Shown: positions 23,271 through 32,016, numbered from the stretch's first letter. The stretch: DNA of 37,508 bases from Actinomycetota bacterium (GCA_016235065.1 JACRMB010000009.1:1-37508); one strand, 5' to 3'. Program-made: numbers and translations. The notes: generated by a model from the letters alone, not told the origin.

Positions 23271-23288
23271 ACTATGGGTCTAGACTAT
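23264..23288. repeat. Tandem direct repeat of a 12-base unit (period 13)
   Basis: GGTCTAGACTAT occurs at 23264-23275 and again at 23277-23288, separated by one G. Each copy contains the palindrome GTCTAGAC. The first copy includes the stop codon of the preceding gene (TAG, 23268-23270), so it spans the gene end and the gap. It may be a small protein-binding site or a slippage duplication. Confidence 0.5.
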
Positions 23289-23368
23289 TCATCATGAGGA
23301 GTTTTTTCGGCATATTCAGCAGGGCAAGCCTGGCCGGTGGTGCGTCCAGCGCCATTTCCCGGAGGACT

Positions 23369-24826
23369 ATGACAGGCCCGGCGCTGATTGCGGCTCTGGC
23401 GACTTTCGTGCTGGCCGTCTTCATCGGTTATCTCGCCGCCAATTTCCAGTTCAAGATGATGGTGGCGCTTATCTGCGCCATAGCCCTGACCTGGTCGCTG
23501 GTCCGCTGGCCGCGCTGGGGCCTGGTCCTCATCCTGGCTATCATGTCTACGGTAGCCGCACCCGAGTTTTTCGGCTGGATAGCCGATACCAAGGTCGTCT
23601 ACTGGGCTACCGAAGCCCTGATGCTGCTGATCGTGGCCACTTCTCTGCTCTACTGGGTGCGCAATCACCCCGAAGCCACTGTCTTCCAGCGGCTGTATTC
23701 GTCGCCACAGACCATCGCCATAACGATCTTTTTCGGTGTGGTGCTGATCAAGGCCATGGCTGTGATGATCGAGCGCCGTTTCGCGCCCGGGTCGATATCA
23801 CAGATGTATTCGTTCAACCGCGGCCTCACATTCTATCTGCTGTTCATCCCGATCCTTCTGCTGCTGGATAACCGCCGCCGCCAGCGCTGGATGGTAGGCG
23901 TCCTCTACGTGCTCGGCTCGGTTGTCATGGTGAGGGTCCTGCTGGAACTTCTGTTTCCCGGCTGGAGCGTTTTCACCTACATAAGCCTTTCCCAGCCGCT
24001 GGCCGAGGAGACGCCATACGTCGACCTGACCGTTCAGCGCCTGCGCGCCCCTGGCGGAACGATCGTGCTCTCCTGTTTCTGGATCGGGATGATGAACATC
24101 ATCCTGCGGCCGTGGACCTGGCGGCGCCTGGCCTTCTACGTACCATTCACGATGGTCATGCTCATCGGCATGATCCTCGAGTTCAACCGCAGCTATATCA
24201 TCCCCATGGCCGGGCTGCTGGTGCTTTCAACGCTGCTCGGGCGGAAGAATGTGCGGGTCAAGCTGCTGACGGTCTTTGCTGCCATAGTCCTTACGCTGGT
24301 CATCATCGCTACCTTCACCGGCGCCCTGCAGTCATATATCGAGGCTGCGGCGACCCGTTACGGTTCGGCGTTCTCGTCCCAGTCACTGCAGTCCCAGAGT
24401 GTCACCAGCCGCCAGATCGAGCAGGATTACGCCTGGGAGAGTATCAAGGGAGCCATGATCTTCGGTATCGGCCTCGACGAGTACTACCGCCCGCCGGTAC
24501 CGGGGATGCTGGATAACCTGAGATGGTACATCCACAATTCCTACATCTGGTTCTGGACCTATTTCGGCCTTGCCGGCCTGCTGGCTTTCCTGGGGATGAT
24601 TGCGACGGCGATCATCAGGAGCGTCGTCAACTGGAAACGCATAAGTGATCCGCTCCTCCAGGCCGCCCTGCTGGGTTGCGGCTTCTCGCTGGTGACCCTG
24701 CTCGCGGCCAATTTCGCGGCGCCAAAGTTCTACGATTACGCAACCGTGCCTGTCGTGGCGGTGATGCTGGGGATGGTCGAGGTGATCATCCTCCGGGAAC
24801 GGCACCGGGATTCCACCAGTCCATGA
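23369..24826 (+). CDS. O-antigen polymerase/ligase-like membrane protein
   Basis: A 485-aa polytopic membrane protein with about 11-12 hydrophobic helices. The ATG at 23369 follows GGAGG (23361-23365); an in-frame ATG at 23294 would add 25 residues but has no ribosome site, and both are possible. Features of the Wzy/O-antigen ligase family are a conserved basic/hydrophobic core (E-F-N-R-S-Y-I-I-P-M), a periplasmic loop with the E-Q-D-Y-A-W-E-S-I-K segment, and H-N-S-Y-I-W-F-W-T-Y-F-G-L-A-G near the C-terminus. The stop overlaps the next start (ATGA), coupling it to the second flippase. That pairing suggests a polymerase acting on the glycan that flippase exports. Confidence 0.7.
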   Translation: MTGPALIAALATFVLAVFIGYLAANFQFKMMVALICAIALTWSLVRWPRWGLVLILAIMSTVAAPEFFGWIADTKVVYWATEALMLLIVATSLLYWVRNHPEATVFQRLYSSPQTIAITIFFGVVLIKAMAVMIERRFAPGSISQMYSFNRGLTFYLLFIPILLLLDNRRRQRWMVGVLYVLGSVVMVRVLLELLFPGWSVFTYISLSQPLAEETPYVDLTVQRLRAPGGTIVLSCFWIGMMNIILRPWTWRRLAFYVPFTMVMLIGMILEFNRSYIIPMAGLLVLSTLLGRKNVRVKLLTVFAAIVLTLVIIATFTGALQSYIEAAATRYGSAFSSQSLQSQSVTSRQIEQDYAWESIKGAMIFGIGLDEYYRPPVPGMLDNLRWYIHNSYIWFWTYFGLAGLLAFLGMIATAIIRSVVNWKRISDPLLQAALLGCGFSLVTLLAANFAAPKFYDYATVPVVAVMLGMVEVIILRERHRDSTSP

Positions 24827-26268
24827 ATGTAGTCCGGCGCGTAGCCAGGAATATCTCCTACCTCTTCATCTGCCAGGCTGCCAGCCGTCTTCTGGGGCTT
24901 GCTCTCAATCTGGTACTGGCCCGGAGGCTGGCTGACGCCGGCTACGGCCGTTATTCGCTGATCCTGGTGATCGTCGCCATCGCCGGGATGGCCGCCGACT
25001 TCGGAACCGCAAGCATCCTCGTGCGGGAAGTCAGCCGCCGCCGTGAGGAGTCGAGTTCGCTGCTGGCTGCGACGCTGCTCCTGCGCCTGGCGACTACCGC
25101 AGTCGCCGCTGTGGGCGTGATCGTCGTCATCCTTGCCGCCGGCATCGAGCGGGAATTCGCCCTGCCGCTGGCGATCGCCACCCTCGCCATAATCCCGACC
25201 TCGCTTTCCACGGCGTTCGAAGCCGCTCTCCAGGGTTTTGAGCGCATGGATCTGAGCGCTTTCGCCGATGTGGTCTTCTCCGTGGTGCTCACCGCCGTCG
25301 GCGCGGCCATCGTGATTAGTGGCGGCGGCGTCACCGCGATGACCGCCGTCTACCTGGGGGCGAGTTTTGTGAGGCTGGCATACTCGGCAGCCGCCTATCG
25401 TTGGCTTGTCGGCAGGCTCGAAGGCGCCGGCGGCTCCTGGAGCTTTGGTTCCGCGCGGCTGCGCAGGCTCGCCGGCGAATCGTTCCCGGTGCTCTACTGG
25501 CAGCTGGTCAGCTTCGCCTATTACAAGGTCGACGTGCTGCTGCTCGGCGCCTTCCGCACCGAGGCCGAAGTCGGCTGGTACGCGGCGGCCTACAAGCTGT
25601 TCGAAGTCCCGGTGATGTTCGGCTGGCTGGCGGTGCAGTCGCTGTTGCCGCTGATGTCGAGGATGTTCCATGAATCAAAGACGAACCTGGCGCTGCTCTT
25701 CGGGAAGACCATGAAGTATATCTGGGTGGTGGGTCTGGGCGCCGCCGCTGGCATCGCCGTACTTTCCCCCGCCGTCATCAGGCTCCTGTTGCCCGCGGAA
25801 TACGAACCGGCGGTCAATGTGCTGCGGGTGTTGGGGGTCGCGCTGCCATTCATGGTCGGCTGCGTCCTGTTCGGCAGCCTCTTCATTTCCATGGAGCTGC
25901 AGCGGCGCATGGCCAAATGGTCGCTGCTCTCGCTGGCAGTCAACGTCGGGCTCAACCTGGCCCTGATACCCCGTTTCGGCGTCATGGGCGCGGCAGTGAC
26001 GACGCTCTGCTCAGAAGTCGTCAGCTTCGTCATCTTTTACGGTTTTACAGCCCACTTCCTGGGACATGTGCGTTTCAGGGAAGTATTCCTGGCGCCGGTG
26101 CTGGCGGTCGCACCCGCGTTCGTCACAATGTTCCTGCTGGTGGATTATTCAACGCCGATTGCCGCTGTTGCGGGCGCGGCGATCTATGTGACAGCGCTGA
26201 TGGTCCTTAGAGTGGTTTCCCAGGATGACCTGGGTTACTTCCGCAAGTTGAGGGAAGGTGGCTCGTGA
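24823..26268 (+). CDS. Polysaccharide flippase, Wzx-like (second copy)
   Basis: A 481-aa membrane protein with about 14 hydrophobic segments. It starts at the ATG overlapping the previous stop; a longer frame from 24676 would lie inside the upstream gene and is rejected. The N-terminus (V-A-R-N-I-S-Y-L-F-I-C-Q-A-A-S-R, then L-A-D-A-G-Y-G-R-Y) is characteristic of the polysaccharide transporter branch of the MOP superfamily. Y-W-Q-L-V-S-F-A-Y-Y-K-V-D-V-L-L-L-G and R-F-G-V-M-G-A-A are further family-typical segments. It shares the fold but only moderate similarity with the flippase at 2132. The stop overlaps the next GTG. It probably flips the lipid-linked repeat built by the GT2/GT4 enzymes just downstream. 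Confidence 0.85.
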   Translation: MNVVRRVARNISYLFICQAASRLLGLALNLVLARRLADAGYGRYSLILVIVAIAGMAADFGTASILVREVSRRREESSSLLAATLLLRLATTAVAAVGVIVVILAAGIEREFALPLAIATLAIIPTSLSTAFEAALQGFERMDLSAFADVVFSVVLTAVGAAIVISGGGVTAMTAVYLGASFVRLAYSAAAYRWLVGRLEGAGGSWSFGSARLRRLAGESFPVLYWQLVSFAYYKVDVLLLGAFRTEAEVGWYAAAYKLFEVPVMFGWLAVQSLLPLMSRMFHESKTNLALLFGKTMKYIWVVGLGAAAGIAVLSPAVIRLLLPAEYEPAVNVLRVLGVALPFMVGCVLFGSLFISMELQRRMAKWSLLSLAVNVGLNLALIPRFGVMGAAVTTLCSEVVSFVIFYGFTAHFLGHVRFREVFLAPVLAVAPAFVTMFLLVDYSTPIAAVAGAAIYVTALMVLRVVSQDDLGYFRKLREGGS

Positions 26269-27320
26269 GTGCAGCGGATAAGGCAGGGCGGACCAGGGAA
26301 ATAGAGGGCCGGACCGCGGTTAGCGCGCCACGGGCCGCTGGGCGGCCCACAGTCTGGCTGGTCATCGTCGTCTACAACTCATACACCGACACTGCCGACT
26401 GCCTGCGTAGCCTGGCTGCGGCGACCTGGCCGGCGCTCCACACTGTCCTCGTCGACAACGGCTCCACCGACGGCTGTGGCGAACTGCTCCGCCGTGAATT
26501 CCCGGACGTGACTCATCTGCGCTCGGATGAGAACCTGGGCTTCGCCGGCGGCTGCAACCTGGGCATCCAGGAAGCGCTGGCCGCTGACGCCGACTTCATC
26601 TGCCTGCTCAACAACGACACGATCGTCGAGCCCGGTTTTATCGAACCTCTGGTGGAGCGGTCTGCGCTCGAACCCGGCGCCGGCATCATCGGCGGCAGGA
26701 TCCTCTATGACGAGCCGGGAGAAACAGGAGACATCATCTGGTATGCCGGCGGCCGGATCGAGCCGCACACCGGCTATACTACCCATCGCGGCCAGGACCT
26801 TCCCGACGGGCCAGCCTTCAGCCGGCCGGGCCAGACCGACTACGTAACCGGCTGCCTCTTTTTCGTGAGAGCCGGTCTTTTCCGGGAGCTGGGGCCGCTC
26901 GACGAGCGGATGTTCATGTATTGCGAGGAGCTGGATTTCTGCCTGCGCGCCCGGCGCGCCGGCTACGGCTGTTACTACGAGCCGGAATCGGTCATCCGCC
27001 ACCGTGTTTCCCGCTCCATGGGCGGCGCCTACCGGCCGCTTTATTATTATTACCAGGTGCGCAACCTGATGGAGGTCTACCGCCAGCATCTGGGCGTCCG
27101 GCGCCTTTCGATGGCGACCAAGCGGCTCTGGTATCATCTGGTCTTTCGTCAGAGCCAGACCATGTTGCGGGCTCATCGCGCCGCGGCGGGTCCTTATATC
27201 GCCGCCATCTGGCTGGGCTACGCCGACTTCCTTCTGGGACGCTTCGGCCGCAATCATCACGCTTCGCTGGAATCCCGGGACAATCAGCAATTGCGTACGG
27301 CTGAGCCTGGAGGAGCCTGA
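26265..27320 (+). CDS. Family 2 glycosyltransferase, rhamnosyltransferase-like
   Basis: A 351-aa GT-A enzyme. It starts with a GTG overlapping the previous TGA, with GGAAGG upstream. After about 28 hydrophilic residues come V-W-L-V-I-V-V-Y-N-S (nucleotide-sugar binding), V-D-N-G-S-T-D-G (about 66-73) and L-L-N-N-D-T (about 116-121), the metal-binding equivalent of DxD. Y-V-T-G-C-L-F-F-V-R and D-E-R-M-F-M-Y-C-E-E-L-D-F-C-L-R are the acceptor/catalytic segments usual in WbbL-like transferases. With rml genes nearby, dTDP-rhamnose is a plausible donor. The product is probably a cytoplasmic-face transferase acting on the lipid-linked oligosaccharide. Confidence 0.85.
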   Translation: MSAADKAGRTREIEGRTAVSAPRAAGRPTVWLVIVVYNSYTDTADCLRSLAAATWPALHTVLVDNGSTDGCGELLRREFPDVTHLRSDENLGFAGGCNLGIQEALAADADFICLLNNDTIVEPGFIEPLVERSALEPGAGIIGGRILYDEPGETGDIIWYAGGRIEPHTGYTTHRGQDLPDGPAFSRPGQTDYVTGCLFFVRAGLFRELGPLDERMFMYCEELDFCLRARRAGYGCYYEPESVIRHRVSRSMGGAYRPLYYYYQVRNLMEVYRQHLGVRRLSMATKRLWYHLVFRQSQTMLRAHRAAAGPYIAAIWLGYADFLLGRFGRNHHASLESRDNQQLRTAEPGGA

Positions 27321-27321
27321 G

Positions 27322-28551
27322 ATGGAGCCGGTCCCCAGCCGCCTCAAGATCCTCGTCTGCCTGCCGGTCATCCCCTGGCCCATGTCAGACGGCCTGCGGG
27401 TGCGCATCTTCAACCTCTGCCGGGAGCTGGCCAAACGCCACGAACTTCACCTGTTCTGCCTCAGCCGCATGGGCCCCAGCGAGGAGCAGGAGCAGGAGAT
27501 AGCCGCCGCTGGCATGGGCCTGACGGTTGTCGTCAAGCCGTTCAGCACGCCTGAGACGAAGATGGCGGCCTACCTGAGCCGCCTGGTGAAGGGAGTGCCG
27601 CCGGAGCTGATCCTCTCCTGGGAAAAGATCATATGCAGCAGGATCAAGGAATTGCATGGCCGTGAACGATTCGATGTCGTCGTAGGCGAGCACCTGTTCA
27701 TGGCCCGCTTCATACTCGAGGCCGACTGCCCCAGGGTGCTCGATGAGCATAACGTAGAAGGCGACCTCCACCGCCAGCTGGCGAAGAGCCAGAATGCTCC
27801 TGGCCGCTGGTTCAAGTATGCCGACGCCGTCTGGCTCGGCCTCTATGAACGCAGGCTGCTTCGCCGGATGCAAATGGTGACCGCTGTTACCGAGGCCGAC
27901 GCCAGCCGCTTCAAAGCCATGGTGCCTGGTTTGCCGGTGGACGTGGTGGAGAACGGAGTCAGCTGCATTGACTATGCTGAGGCCGCCGGGGCGCCCAGGG
28001 CTCCCGGGGACAGTTTGCTCTATATCGGCCTCATGAGTTACGCCGCCAACTCCGACGCGGTGGAGTGGTTCGCCTCAGAGATACTGCCGATCGTGCATTT
28101 GCGGCGGCCGGGCGCTGTGCTTACCGTCGCCGGCAGCGACCCCCCGGAAAGCATCCGGAACCTCGATGACGGCCGAACCATCAAGGTCCTGGGATTCGTG
28201 GACGACCTCAAGCCGCTGCACCAGGAGAGTTCTATCATGGTGGTACCGCTGCTCGCAGGCGGCGGCTCCAGGCTGAAGATCCTGGAGGCTTTTGCTACCG
28301 GCACTCCCGTAGTCTCGACGACCAAGGGAGCAGAGGGGCTCGAGGTCCAGGATGGCCGCCACTTGCTGATCGCCGACGAGCCCGGCGATTTTGCAGCCGC
28401 AGTGGTTCGGCTCAGCGAGGATGACTCTCTCTACCAGGATCTGCGCGCCAACGCCCGCGCCCTTGTGGAGGAAAAATATGACTGGCCGGTCCTGGCCCGG
28501 AAGATGGAGGCGGCGCTTATTGCGGCCGCGGCCGCCGGAGCAGCGTCGTGA
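27322..28551 (+). CDS. Family 4 glycosyltransferase (GT4-1)
   Basis: A 409-aa GT-B enzyme with a strong ribosome site (GGAGGAG, 6 bases before the ATG). The N-terminal half begins L-K-I-L-V-C-L-P and contains G-L-R-V-R-I-F-N-L-C-R-E-L, the acceptor-side glycine-loop region. The C-terminal half has L-L-Y-I-G-L-M-S-Y-A-A-N, L-G-F-V-D-D-L, then G-G-G-S-R-L-K-I-L-E-A-F-A-T-G-T-P-V-V, the sugar-nucleotide E-x7-E region of GT4 enzymes. D-E-H-N-V-E (about 139-144) is typical of this subgroup. It starts one base after the GT2 stop and overlaps the next gene by GTGA, so it is in the same coupled set. Donor and linkage cannot be predicted. Confidence 0.85.
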   Translation: MEPVPSRLKILVCLPVIPWPMSDGLRVRIFNLCRELAKRHELHLFCLSRMGPSEEQEQEIAAAGMGLTVVVKPFSTPETKMAAYLSRLVKGVPPELILSWEKIICSRIKELHGRERFDVVVGEHLFMARFILEADCPRVLDEHNVEGDLHRQLAKSQNAPGRWFKYADAVWLGLYERRLLRRMQMVTAVTEADASRFKAMVPGLPVDVVENGVSCIDYAEAAGAPRAPGDSLLYIGLMSYAANSDAVEWFASEILPIVHLRRPGAVLTVAGSDPPESIRNLDDGRTIKVLGFVDDLKPLHQESSIMVVPLLAGGGSRLKILEAFATGTPVVSTTKGAEGLEVQDGRHLLIADEPGDFAAAVVRLSEDDSLYQDLRANARALVEEKYDWPVLARKMEAALIAAAAAGAAS

Positions 28552-29786
28552 AAAGTAAAAAAACAAAGCTTCCGCGTTCCCGCAAGGCCCTCAGGATCTG
28601 GCTAGTGGTCTTCACCGGCAACAGCGGCCTCACCCATTACAGTTACTGTCTTGCCAGGGCGTTGCATGAGAGGGGCGTGGATGTGAGCCTGATAACTAAC
28701 GGTAACTATGAACTGGACTTCATGCCCACCGGCTTTCCAGTGGTCAAGATCTTCAGGCGCAGCCGCCGTCTGCCCCTGGACATCATCCGCTACTGGCGGC
28801 TGTTCCGCCGCCAGCCTCCCGACATCGTCCATTACCAGTCGTGGCTCAAGTTTCCGGCCATCGAACCGGTGCTGTTAGAATTACAGAAGAGGGCGGGTGC
28901 CGGCGTCATCTGCACCGCTCACGACTGGTTGCCGCACCAGCGACGTTTTTACCACAAGGCTCTGGTTGGCAGATATTACCGGACCTGCGACAGGGTGATT
29001 GTCCATTCCGAAGAGGGCCGGCGATTCCTGGAAGGGCAACTGAGCGTCAAGGAGTCGCGTCTCGATGTGATCCCGCATGGGGATTACGGATTTTTCGCCA
29101 CAGATGATAGTCTCGGCCGCGAGGCTGCCCGGGAGAGGCTTGGCTTGGACCCGGATCGTTTCTGGTTCCTGTTCTTTGGGCGTATAGACCCCCATAAGGG
29201 GCTGGAAACGGCATTGAGGTCGCTGGCGCTCCTGAAGCCGGGGCCGGGCGAAGCCCAGGGAGGCGGGTCCGCAGAGGCTGCAGCTCCAGGCCTGGTCATC
29301 GCCGGCAATCCCGGGACGGGCGGCCTCGAAGAATACCGCAGGATGGTCAGCGAGCTTGGTCTCGAGGACCGGGTAAGGATCTTTCCCGGGCATATCCCGG
29401 TGATCGACGTACAGCTTTACTTCCGGGCGGCCGACGCAGTGGTGTTGCCTTACCGGGAATCGTCCACCAGCGGTATCGCTCACCTGGCAATGGGATTCGG
29501 CCTGCCGGTAGTGGCCACACGGGTTGGCGGGCTGGCCGATGTGGTGGAGGATGGCACTACTGGAATCCTTGTGCCGCCTTCGGACGAGCCGGCCCTGGCC
29601 GGAGCCATGGAGAAGATCTCGGGCGATGAGGACACCAGGCGGCGCCTGGCCGAGGGCTGGGCTTCGTCCAGGGAACGGTATTCCTGGGAACGGATCGCCG
29701 GCCAGACCATCGCGGTCTATGAATCACTTTACGAATCACTTAACGAATCACTTAACAAAGCACTTTACGAAGCAGGTATCGAATGA
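28548..29786 (+). CDS. Family 4 glycosyltransferase (GT4-2) with repetitive C-terminus
   Basis: A 412-aa GT-B enzyme starting at a GTG that overlaps the previous stop. Motifs include G-N-S-G-L-T-H-Y-S-Y near the N-terminus, C-T-A-H-D-W-L-P-H (about 121-129), V-I-P-H-G-D-Y, F-F-G-R-I-D-P-H-K-G-L-E-T-A and the GT4 donor site S-S-T-S-G-I-A-H-L-A-M-G-F-G-L-P-V-V-A-T. The S-T-S-G in place of the common E-P-F/E-G-F lacks the first Glu of the usual E-x7-E. The last 22 residues are built from Y/N-E-S-L repeats encoded by a 12-base tandem repeat. The stop overlaps the next ATG. Confidence 0.85.
   Translation: MKSKKTKLPRSRKALRIWLVVFTGNSGLTHYSYCLARALHERGVDVSLITNGNYELDFMPTGFPVVKIFRRSRRLPLDIIRYWRLFRRQPPDIVHYQSWLKFPAIEPVLLELQKRAGAGVICTAHDWLPHQRRFYHKALVGRYYRTCDRVIVHSEEGRRFLEGQLSVKESRLDVIPHGDYGFFATDDSLGREAARERLGLDPDRFWFLFFGRIDPHKGLETALRSLALLKPGPGEAQGGGSAEAAAPGLVIAGNPGTGGLEEYRRMVSELGLEDRVRIFPGHIPVIDVQLYFRAADAVVLPYRESSTSGIAHLAMGFGLPVVATRVGGLADVVEDGTTGILVPPSDEPALAGAMEKISGDEDTRRRLAEGWASSRERYSWERIAGQTIAVYESLYESLNESLNKALYEAGIE
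29718..29765 (+). repeat. In-frame 12-base tandem repeat, four copies
   Basis: Four units of the form TAY/AAC-GAA-TCA-CTT at 29718-29729, 29730-29741, 29742-29753 and 29754-29765. The last is degenerate (AAC-AAA-GCA-CTT), and a partial fifth follows. The unit keeps the reading frame and adds four residues each time. It is A+T-rich against the surrounding gene. Copy-number change by slippage would lengthen or shorten the C-terminus of GT4-2 without a frameshift. Confidence 0.75.
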
Positions 29787-31018
29787 GAATAATGCAGGTC
29801 AACAAATTCTGGCGGGTGCGCGGAGGCAGCGAGCGCTATGTCTTCGAGCTGTCGCGGATGCTCACCGAGCGTGGCCATGAGGTCATCCCCTTCGCCATGG
29901 AGGATCCGGCCAACGAGCCGAGCCGTTATTCGACGCTCTTCGTCTCGCCGGTTGAGCTGTCCGACCCCTACCGTATGCCGATCTGGAAACGTATCGGCGT
30001 CGCCAAGCGCATCCTTTCCTCCCACGAGGCTGCCAACAGGATCGAGATCCTGTCCGACCTGGCGCATCCGGATATCGCCCATCTCCACAACATCTATCAC
30101 CATCTGTCGCCGTCAATCCTCAAGCCGCTCGTGAAGCGCGGCATCGGTACAGTGATGACTATCCATGACTATAAACTCCTCTGTCCGGCGCTGCGTTATT
30201 ACAACAACGGCGAGGTATGCGAGAAGTGCCGCCCGTTGCATTATTCCAGCTGCGTAGCCGGGCGCTGCGTCCATGGTTCCAGGGCGGCTAGCACACTTTG
30301 TGCTGTAGAGATGTTCGTCCACGACGCCACCAAAGCCTATACCGGCAGGATAGACCGCTTTATCGCGCCCAGCAGATTCGTGGCCGGCAAGCTGCTCGAC
30401 CGCGGCTTGCCCGAACATCAGGTCACCGTCATCCCCAACTTCGTGGATAACGAGCGCTGGACTCCGGGTGACGCAGAGGGAGACGGCGATTACATCGTTT
30501 TTTCCGGCAGGCTCTCCCACGAGAAGGGTGTGGAGACGCTGGTGCGGGCCATGGCCGGGCTGCCGGACATCCCCCTGAAGATAATCGGTTCGGGCATGCT
30601 CGAGGCGAACGCCAGGCAGCTGGCCCGCGACCTGGGGGCCGACAACATCGAGTTCACCGGATTCAAGTCGGAAAAGGAAGTGCGGCGACTTGTGCGCGGC
30701 TCCCGTTTCATCTGTACCCCATCAGAGTGGTATGAGAACGCACCCATGTCGGTGCTGGAAGCGTTCGCCTGCGGCAAGCCTGCCGTCGCCAGCCGCATCG
30801 GCGGCATTCCTGAGATGGTGAGAGAGGGGCAGACCGGCCTCCTGGCGGATCCGGGAGACCCCGAGAGCCTGCGTCACAACATAGAAAAGCTATGGGGCGA
30901 TCCGGCGCTCGCCCATGAGATGGGCGCCTCGGCACGCCGCCTGGCGGAAACCGAGTATTCTCCGGAAGCTCACTACGCTAAAATAATCAGTACTTACCAG
31001 CAAGTAAAAAGGACCTGA
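29783..31018 (+). CDS. Family 4 glycosyltransferase (GT4-3) with cysteine cluster
   Basis: A 411-aa GT-B enzyme. The N-terminal M-R-I-M-Q-V-N-K-F-W-R-V-R-G-G-S-E-R-Y carries the glycine-loop of GT4. H-D-Y-K-L-L-C-P (about 129-136) is followed by a cysteine-rich stretch (C-E-K-C, then S-S-C-V-A-G-R-C, about 149-167), seen in a subset of GT4 enzymes and possibly a metal site. The donor half has F-S-G-R-L-S-H-E-K-G-V-E-T-L and P-S-E-W-Y-E-N-A-P-M-S-V-L-E-A-F-A-C-G-K-P-A-V with the E-x7-E pair. The start ATG overlaps the previous stop; an ATG three codons later is also possible. The stop TGA overlaps an apparent CTG start of the next gene. Confidence 0.85.
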   Translation: MRIMQVNKFWRVRGGSERYVFELSRMLTERGHEVIPFAMEDPANEPSRYSTLFVSPVELSDPYRMPIWKRIGVAKRILSSHEAANRIEILSDLAHPDIAHLHNIYHHLSPSILKPLVKRGIGTVMTIHDYKLLCPALRYYNNGEVCEKCRPLHYSSCVAGRCVHGSRAASTLCAVEMFVHDATKAYTGRIDRFIAPSRFVAGKLLDRGLPEHQVTVIPNFVDNERWTPGDAEGDGDYIVFSGRLSHEKGVETLVRAMAGLPDIPLKIIGSGMLEANARQLARDLGADNIEFTGFKSEKEVRRLVRGSRFICTPSEWYENAPMSVLEAFACGKPAVASRIGGIPEMVREGQTGLLADPGDPESLRHNIEKLWGDPALAHEMGASARRLAETEYSPEAHYAKIISTYQQVKRT

Positions 31019-32016
31019 CCATCAATCTGCCCTACGACGCTGTCATCGCGGTGACATATCGCTGCAACGCCCGATGCCTTATGTGCAACATCTGGCAGAC
31101 GGAGGAAGCAGAAGACCTGGACGCCGATCTCCTGACCAGGCTGCCCGACTCCCTTCGTTACGTGAACCTCAGCGGCGGCGAGCCCTTCTTGCGCAAGGAT
31201 CTGCCCGAGCTGGCGGCTGCTGTGCTCAAAGCCAGCCCCAAGGCGCAGATAATCATCTCAACCAATGCCCTGGTTTCAGGGAAGCGGGTGCGCGAGACCA
31301 TGGCCCGCATCCGCGAGTTCAGCCCCGGTATAGGCATAGCCGTCTCTATCGATGGCATGGGGGAGACCCATGATCGCATCCGCGGTGTGAAGGGAGCCTT
31401 TGACAAGGCTGTGGCCCTGATCGAGGGGCTCAGGGAAGACGGGATGACCAACCTGCGGATCGCCTTCACCATCGTCGATGAGAACGTGAAAGACTATTTC
31501 GAGGTCTATCAGCTCTCGCGGCGCCTTGGCATCGAGTTCACTTCGGCTGTCGCCCAGGGCTCGGAACATTACTTCCAGGGAACCGGGATCAAGCCAGCCG
31601 CCGATGCTGATATCCGTGAGCAGCTGGACAAGGTTGCCGCAAGTGAGCTTTCTACCAGTTCACCCAAGCGCTGGGCCAGGGCTTACTTTAACCGGGGATT
31701 GTTTCAATTCGCTTCCGGCAGCGGCCGGCCGCTGGCCTGCAAGGCTGCTGATGACTTCTTTTTCCTGAGTCCCGCTGGTACCATCTATGCATGTAACGTT
31801 ATGGATCTGCCGCTGGGCAATCTGCGGGATGCCTCATTCTCCGAGATCTGGAATTCGGAAACTGCAGTAAAGGCGCGTGCCGAGGTGGCCAGATGTCAGA
31901 TGGGCTGCTGGATGGTCTGTACGGTGCGATCGTCCATGAAGCGCAATCCCCTTTCGGTAGCCAGCTGGGTAGCTTCAAAGAAGATCAATGCCCATCGTGG
32001 TAAACCGGTGTTATGA
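31015..32016 (+). CDS. Radical SAM protein, SPASM-like, probable CTG start
   Basis: The first ordinary start codon, GTG 31051, would leave three residues before the cluster and delete the first barrel strand. The same frame continues upstream with sense codons (L-P-Y-D-A-V-I-A-V-T-Y-R-C), exactly the expected strand. The CTG at 31015 overlaps the preceding TGA, matching the 4-base overlaps of its neighbours. AAGGA lies just upstream (31009-31013), which would also suit an ATC at 31021. From CTG the protein is 333 aa, with Cys17, Cys21 and Cys24 (C-N-A-R-C-L-M-C), N-L-S-G-G-E-P-F, S-I-D-G, and C-terminal cysteines (C-K-A-A-D-D-F; Y-A-C-N-V; C-Q-M-G-C-W-M-V-C) that suggest an auxiliary cluster. 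Its position between GT4 genes implies a glycan-related substrate. Confidence 0.75.
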   Translation: MTINLPYDAVIAVTYRCNARCLMCNIWQTEEAEDLDADLLTRLPDSLRYVNLSGGEPFLRKDLPELAAAVLKASPKAQIIISTNALVSGKRVRETMARIREFSPGIGIAVSIDGMGETHDRIRGVKGAFDKAVALIEGLREDGMTNLRIAFTIVDENVKDYFEVYQLSRRLGIEFTSAVAQGSEHYFQGTGIKPAADADIREQLDKVAASELSTSSPKRWARAYFNRGLFQFASGSGRPLACKAADDFFFLSPAGTIYACNVMDLPLGNLRDASFSEIWNSETAVKARAEVARCQMGCWMVCTVRSSMKRNPLSVASWVASKKINAHRGKPVL

